Source: Deltaproteobacteria bacterium
GTDB lineage: Bacteria; Myxococcota_A; UBA796; UBA9615
DNA: 9,243 bases
Assembly: GCA_029261955.1 (NCBI GenBank)
Contig: JAJDAI010001161.1
Coordinates: forward strand, 1 to 9,243
Direction: 5' to 3'
The first letter of the stretch is position 1, and each line of letters starts with the position of its first letter. The translations under genes and the position numbers were made by a program. The notes under the pieces were generated by a model. It was not told the origin of the DNA and did not search any database. It saw only the letters and a program-made list of their open reading frames with translations. Positions 6,685 through 9,243 of this stretch are shown piece after piece.

Positions 6685-7794
6685 CTAGCGCAGCCCCGCC
6701 GGGTCGAAGGCACCGAAGAGGCGCTCGATCTCGGCCTTCGCCTCGGGCGGGCCGACCACCGCCATCACGAAGCGGTCGTCGAACAGCGCCATGCGCTTGC
6801 AGAGGCCCAGGGCCTCCTTGCACTTGAGCTTCGCCTCCCCCGCGTCCTCGCGGAGGTGATCGGCGCTGCTCTCCTCTGCGGTGGCCAGCAGCTCCACGGG
6901 CGCGTCTGCGGGGCCCAGGTCCAGCAAGCGGAGCTCGATCACGCCGCCTTCGGCGTCGAGCAGGCGCGAGGCGCTCGTGACCAGGATCCGCATCTTCTCG
7001 CGGCGCAGACCCCAGCCCTCGCCCAGCACCGGCAACTCCGAGGCGGGCAGCGCGGCGCGCAGGGCCGGCGCGGGGGTCAAGGACGCCAGCTCGGCGGCCG
7101 GCGGCAGCAGGGGCGAGGGGGCGAAGGCGGTGGTCGCGCGGTGATCGAGCAGGGGGAGCAGCGAGCTCGTCGGGATCTGCGCCAGCAGCGGCACGAGCGC
7201 CTCGGCGTCGACCGTGTTGCTCCAGGCCTTGATGAGGATGCGAGGTCGGGCGAGCTCGACCGGGGTGTGCAGCGCGACGCCGCCGTGGTCGCGGTCTGGC
7301 AGGTTCGCCACCGGGCGGCCGTCGGGCAGGCTGTGGTCCGGAGTTCGCCAGGCGCGCACGAATCGGTTCAGGGCCGTGGGCTGCCAGCCGGTGTCCTGGA
7401 TCAGGATGACGGCGGTGTCCTCACCCCGCGCGTAGGTGCCGTAGGCGCCCGTCCAGGGGGAGAGCTCGTCTTCCTGGATCCCGACCTTCACGTCCTTGCG
7501 CTGCCAGTCACCGAGGGTGATGGGCAGGGCCACCATCAGCTGATCCGCCGGGGTCGCCGCCGCCAGCAGGAAGGGGAAGACCGCCTGCGCCTGATCGGGC
7601 AACAGGTTCGGCAGCGCCTGCCCGAAGGGCATGTCCTCCGCGTCCTCCCCCACCTCGTCGAGCGAGCCGGACGCGGGCATGGCGACCGGCGTGGGCTCCG
7701 CCTGCGCCTGATCGGGCTCTGGCTCGACCACCGGCTCGGGCGCCGGCGGGGGGGACGAACAGGCGACGAGGAAGGCGAACAGCAGCAGGCGCAT
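6685..7794 (-). CDS. Lipoprotein of unknown function with two related modules
   Basis: This 369-residue protein starts at the ATG at 7794, which opens a signal peptide ending L-V-A-C with lipidated Cys12. A Pro/Glu/Ala-rich linker (14-40) follows, probably spanning the envelope. The frame is open further upstream, but that part overlaps the Hsp70 gene in another register and is not coding. Residues about 90-207 read as a module: G-D-W, then T-Y-A-R-G-E-D...D-T-G-W and a closing R-P-R-I-L-I-K-A...A-L-V-P-L-L. Residues about 257-365 repeat this order more loosely: G-E-G-W, L-R-L-L-D-L-G, D-D-R-F-V-M-A-V-V and I-E-R-L-F. Cys325 and Cys332 could form a disulfide. No enzyme motif is recognised. 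It converges on the propeller gene with 3 bp between stops. It may be cotranscribed with the Hsp70 gene upstream (65-bp gap). No clear Shine-Dalgarno is visible. Confidence 0.82.
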   Translation of the reverse strand: MRLLLFAFLVACSSPPPAPEPVVEPEPDQAQAEPTPVAMPASGSLDEVGEDAEDMPFGQALPNLLPDQAQAVFPFLLAAATPADQLMVALPITLGDWQRKDVKVGIQEDELSPWTGAYGTYARGEDTAVILIQDTGWQPTALNRFVRAWRTPDHSLPDGRPVANLPDRDHGGVALHTPVELARPRILIKAWSNTVDAEALVPLLAQIPTSSLLPLLDHRATTAFAPSPLLPPAAELASLTPAPALRAALPASELPVLGEGWGLRREKMRILVTSASRLLDAEGGVIELRLLDLGPADAPVELLATAEESSADHLREDAGEAKLKCKEALGLCKRMALFDDRFVMAVVGPPEAKAEIERLFGAFDPAGLR

Positions 7795-7815
7795 GGCGGC
7801 AGTGTAGTGAGCCAG

Positions 7816-7854
7816 AAACGAGCGCCCCGGTGTCAGACACCGGAATGCTCGTTT
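7816..7854. repeat. Composite palindrome: REP-like element or terminator of the Hsp70 gene
   Basis: The outer arms AAACGAGC (7816-7823) and GCTCGTTT (7847-7854) are exact inverted repeats. They enclose a second inverted repeat, CCGGTGTC (7827-7834) and GACACCGG (7836-7843), with one central base. A 3-by-3 internal mismatch separates the two stems. It begins 5 bp past the Hsp70 stop on the minus strand and could terminate that transcript, although only TTTCT follows rather than a long U-run. The core GGTGTCAGACACC resembles dispersed REP-type palindromes that I recall near RAYT transposases in other bacteria. No such transposase is in this window, so the REP reading is inference. Confidence 0.65.
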
Positions 7855-7859
7855 TCGAT

Positions 7860-9149
7860 TCAGGTCTGGAGGTGTTCGTTGGCCGCGAGGACGGCGAGGC
7901 CGTTGGCGACCGAGGTCAGGTGCTCGCCGCCGTGGACCTTGTCGGCGCCGAAGCGATCGACGAAGAGCCGGTGCACGGCCGGGACCTGGGACGATCCGCC
8001 GGTGAGGAAGACGCGATCGACGTCGCCGGTCTCGATGCCCACGTCCGTCAGCAGCCCGTCCACGCAGGTCGCGATCTGCCGCAGCTCCTTGTCGATCCAG
8101 GACTCGAAGTGGTCGCGGGACAGGAGGTCGTTGAGGAAGACGGGGTCCTCCTCGAACACGAAGGGGGCCTCGTCGGCTCCGCTCAGTCCGATCTTCGTCG
8201 CCTCGACCGCGCGGGCCAGGGCGAAGCCGAGGTTGTCCCGCACGATGTGCACGAGGCCCCGCAGCTGGGCCGGGTCCTGCGCCGAGTGGGCCAGCTGCTC
8301 CATCGCCCGCAGGGTCTTGGGTGTCGCCAGCATCGACAGGCGGTGCCAGTGCTCCAGCGCGCTGTACCACCAGTCCGGCACCTTCAGGTCCTTGCCGAAC
8401 ATCGTCCGGTAGGTCGTGCCGCGCCCCAGCGCAGGCCCCACGAGGTTGCGGATGATCTTGCCGTCGAAGGAGTCGCCGGCGATGCCCACGCCCGCCGCCC
8501 CGAGGATCCGCTCCCGCCCGTCCCGCGCTGTCGGCCCCGCGAACATCAGGCAGAAGTCCGCCGTGCCGCCTCCAAAGTCCCCGACCAGCAGGACCTCGTC
8601 GTGGTCGAGCCGCTGCTCGTAGTGCGAGGCGGCGGCGACAGGTTCGAAGGCGAAGCGCACGTCGTCGAAGCCCGCGATGGCGAGCGCCTTGCGCATCCGC
8701 TCGACCGCGAAGTCGTCGTCGTCGACGCCCTTCGAGCCGACGTAGCGGACCGGGCGTCCGACCACGACCGGACCGTCGATGCGACCGAAGGTGGCCTCGG
8801 CGCCGGCGCGCAGGTCGAGCACGATGCGCGCGATGAGATCCTCGAGCTTCACCTGCCGCCCGTAGATCGTCGTGCCCACCAGGCCGCGGCTGGCGAGGTG
8901 GGACTTGATGGACTGCATGAGCCGGCCCTCGCCCATGCGCTCGTGGTAGCGGGCGATGCCGGCGGGGCCGCTGTGGGGCACGACGCGGCCCAGGCTGTCG
9001 GTGTCGTCGGGGTCGAAGAACAGCACGGAGCGGAAGGTCTGCGTGGGCCCCGAATCCGAGGGCCAGCGGGCGAGCTCGGTGGTGGAGCCGTCGCTCCTCG
9101 CGAGCGCGGAGTTGGTGGTGCCGAAATCGAGTCCAAAGGCGTGGGTCAT
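7860..9149 (-). CDS. yegD: YegD-like Hsp70 family protein lacking the substrate-binding domain
   Basis: This 429-residue cytoplasmic protein carries the actin-like ATPase motifs of Hsp70: phosphate 1 (F-G-L-D-F-G-T-T-N-S, residues 5-14), phosphate 2 (V-G-D-F-G-G-G-T-A-D-F) and the adenosine motif (F-L-T-G-G-S-S-Q-V-P). Length and layout match E. coli YegD (about 450 residues) rather than DnaK (about 640). There is no C-terminal peptide-binding domain and no lid. Shared YegD-type stretches include G-R-P-V near the middle, F-E-P-V-A-A-A, and V-E-A-T-K-I-G-L-S before an insert. The ATG at 9149 follows GGAG at 5 nt. The function of the YegD group is not established; it is called a putative chaperone. 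The gene is followed by a palindrome and an unknown lipoprotein gene on the same strand. The gene symbol is given by similarity, not proven orthology. Confidence 0.9.
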   Translation of the reverse strand: MTHAFGLDFGTTNSALARSDGSTTELARWPSDSGPTQTFRSVLFFDPDDTDSLGRVVPHSGPAGIARYHERMGEGRLMQSIKSHLASRGLVGTTIYGRQVKLEDLIARIVLDLRAGAEATFGRIDGPVVVGRPVRYVGSKGVDDDDFAVERMRKALAIAGFDDVRFAFEPVAAASHYEQRLDHDEVLLVGDFGGGTADFCLMFAGPTARDGRERILGAAGVGIAGDSFDGKIIRNLVGPALGRGTTYRTMFGKDLKVPDWWYSALEHWHRLSMLATPKTLRAMEQLAHSAQDPAQLRGLVHIVRDNLGFALARAVEATKIGLSGADEAPFVFEEDPVFLNDLLSRDHFESWIDKELRQIATCVDGLLTDVGIETGDVDRVFLTGGSSQVPAVHRLFVDRFGADKVHGGEHLTSVANGLAVLAANEHLQT

Positions 9150-9243
9150 GGCGGGCTCCGGAACGGCGGGTGGCCGCTCAGGCGATCAAGGGGGGTGTCC
9201 CCAAGGCCTGGCGGCAGCGAAAAACGAGGGCGGAGGGTGGGGC
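9150..9243. other. Leader region upstream of the yegD-like gene
   Basis: This 94-bp stretch at the window edge holds the Shine-Dalgarno of the Hsp70 gene (GGAG on the minus strand, 9155-9158) and a small GGGG-TGT-CCCC hairpin (9192-9202). No convincing -35/-10 pair was found on the minus strand. The run CGAAAAACGAG near 9219-9229 resembles the outer arm of the palindrome at 7816-7854, read from its minus strand, but its partner would lie outside the window. Confidence 0.4.

Noticed and set aside
7795..8370. Upstream extension of the unknown lipoprotein frame
   Set aside because: It would overlap the Hsp70 gene in another register, includes the palindrome, and would bury the lipobox signal peptide inside the protein.
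6856..8412. 518-codon open frame on the plus strand
   Set aside because: It runs across two minus-strand genes and the palindrome between them, and is rich in Arg, Gly and Gln with no recognisable motif.

Overview
The window is very GC-rich, gene-dense bacterial DNA. Several traits suggest a Myxococcota-like or other former deltaproteobacterial genome: many lipoproteins, Asp-rich linkers written almost wholly in GAC codons, an FG-GAP propeller lipoprotein, and long open shadow frames. This placement is inference from style; no rRNA or marker gene is present. No mobile element, tRNA, rRNA or CRISPR array was seen, and no gene-free gap exceeds about 130 bp.

Layout: (1) 1-51, the last 16 codons of a plus-strand gene, possibly a TM2-domain membrane protein. 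(2) 59-1408, minus strand, a complete MATE-family multidrug/cation antiporter, convergent with the first gene. (3) 1538-4939, a tight plus-strand run of four genes: a lipoprotein with two related domains joined by an Asp-rich linker, a small secreted lipocalin-like protein, a peptidase M19 (membrane dipeptidase-like) protein, and a paraoxonase/arylesterase-like lipoprotein. The spacings are 23 nt, then two 4-nt stop/start overlaps, so they are probably one operon. (4) 5041-6681, a lipoprotein with seven FG-GAP repeats, predicted to fold as a seven-bladed beta-propeller. (5) 6685-7794, minus strand, a lipoprotein of unknown function that appears to hold two related modules. (6) 7860-9149, minus strand, a short Hsp70 of the YegD type with no substrate-binding domain. 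A strong composite palindrome lies between (5) and (6).

Four of the seven complete genes have lipobox signal peptides and a fifth has an ordinary signal peptide, so the region mainly serves the cell envelope. The best candidate for new biology is the four-gene run at 1538-4939. It couples a paraoxonase-like enzyme with all its calcium and catalytic residues intact to an M19 protein in which the bridging metal-ligand Glu appears to be Gln. Two non-enzymatic secreted proteins precede them. A shared role in hydrolysing lactones or other cyclic compounds is possible but is inference only. I do not see clear evidence for a wholly new defence or mobile system.
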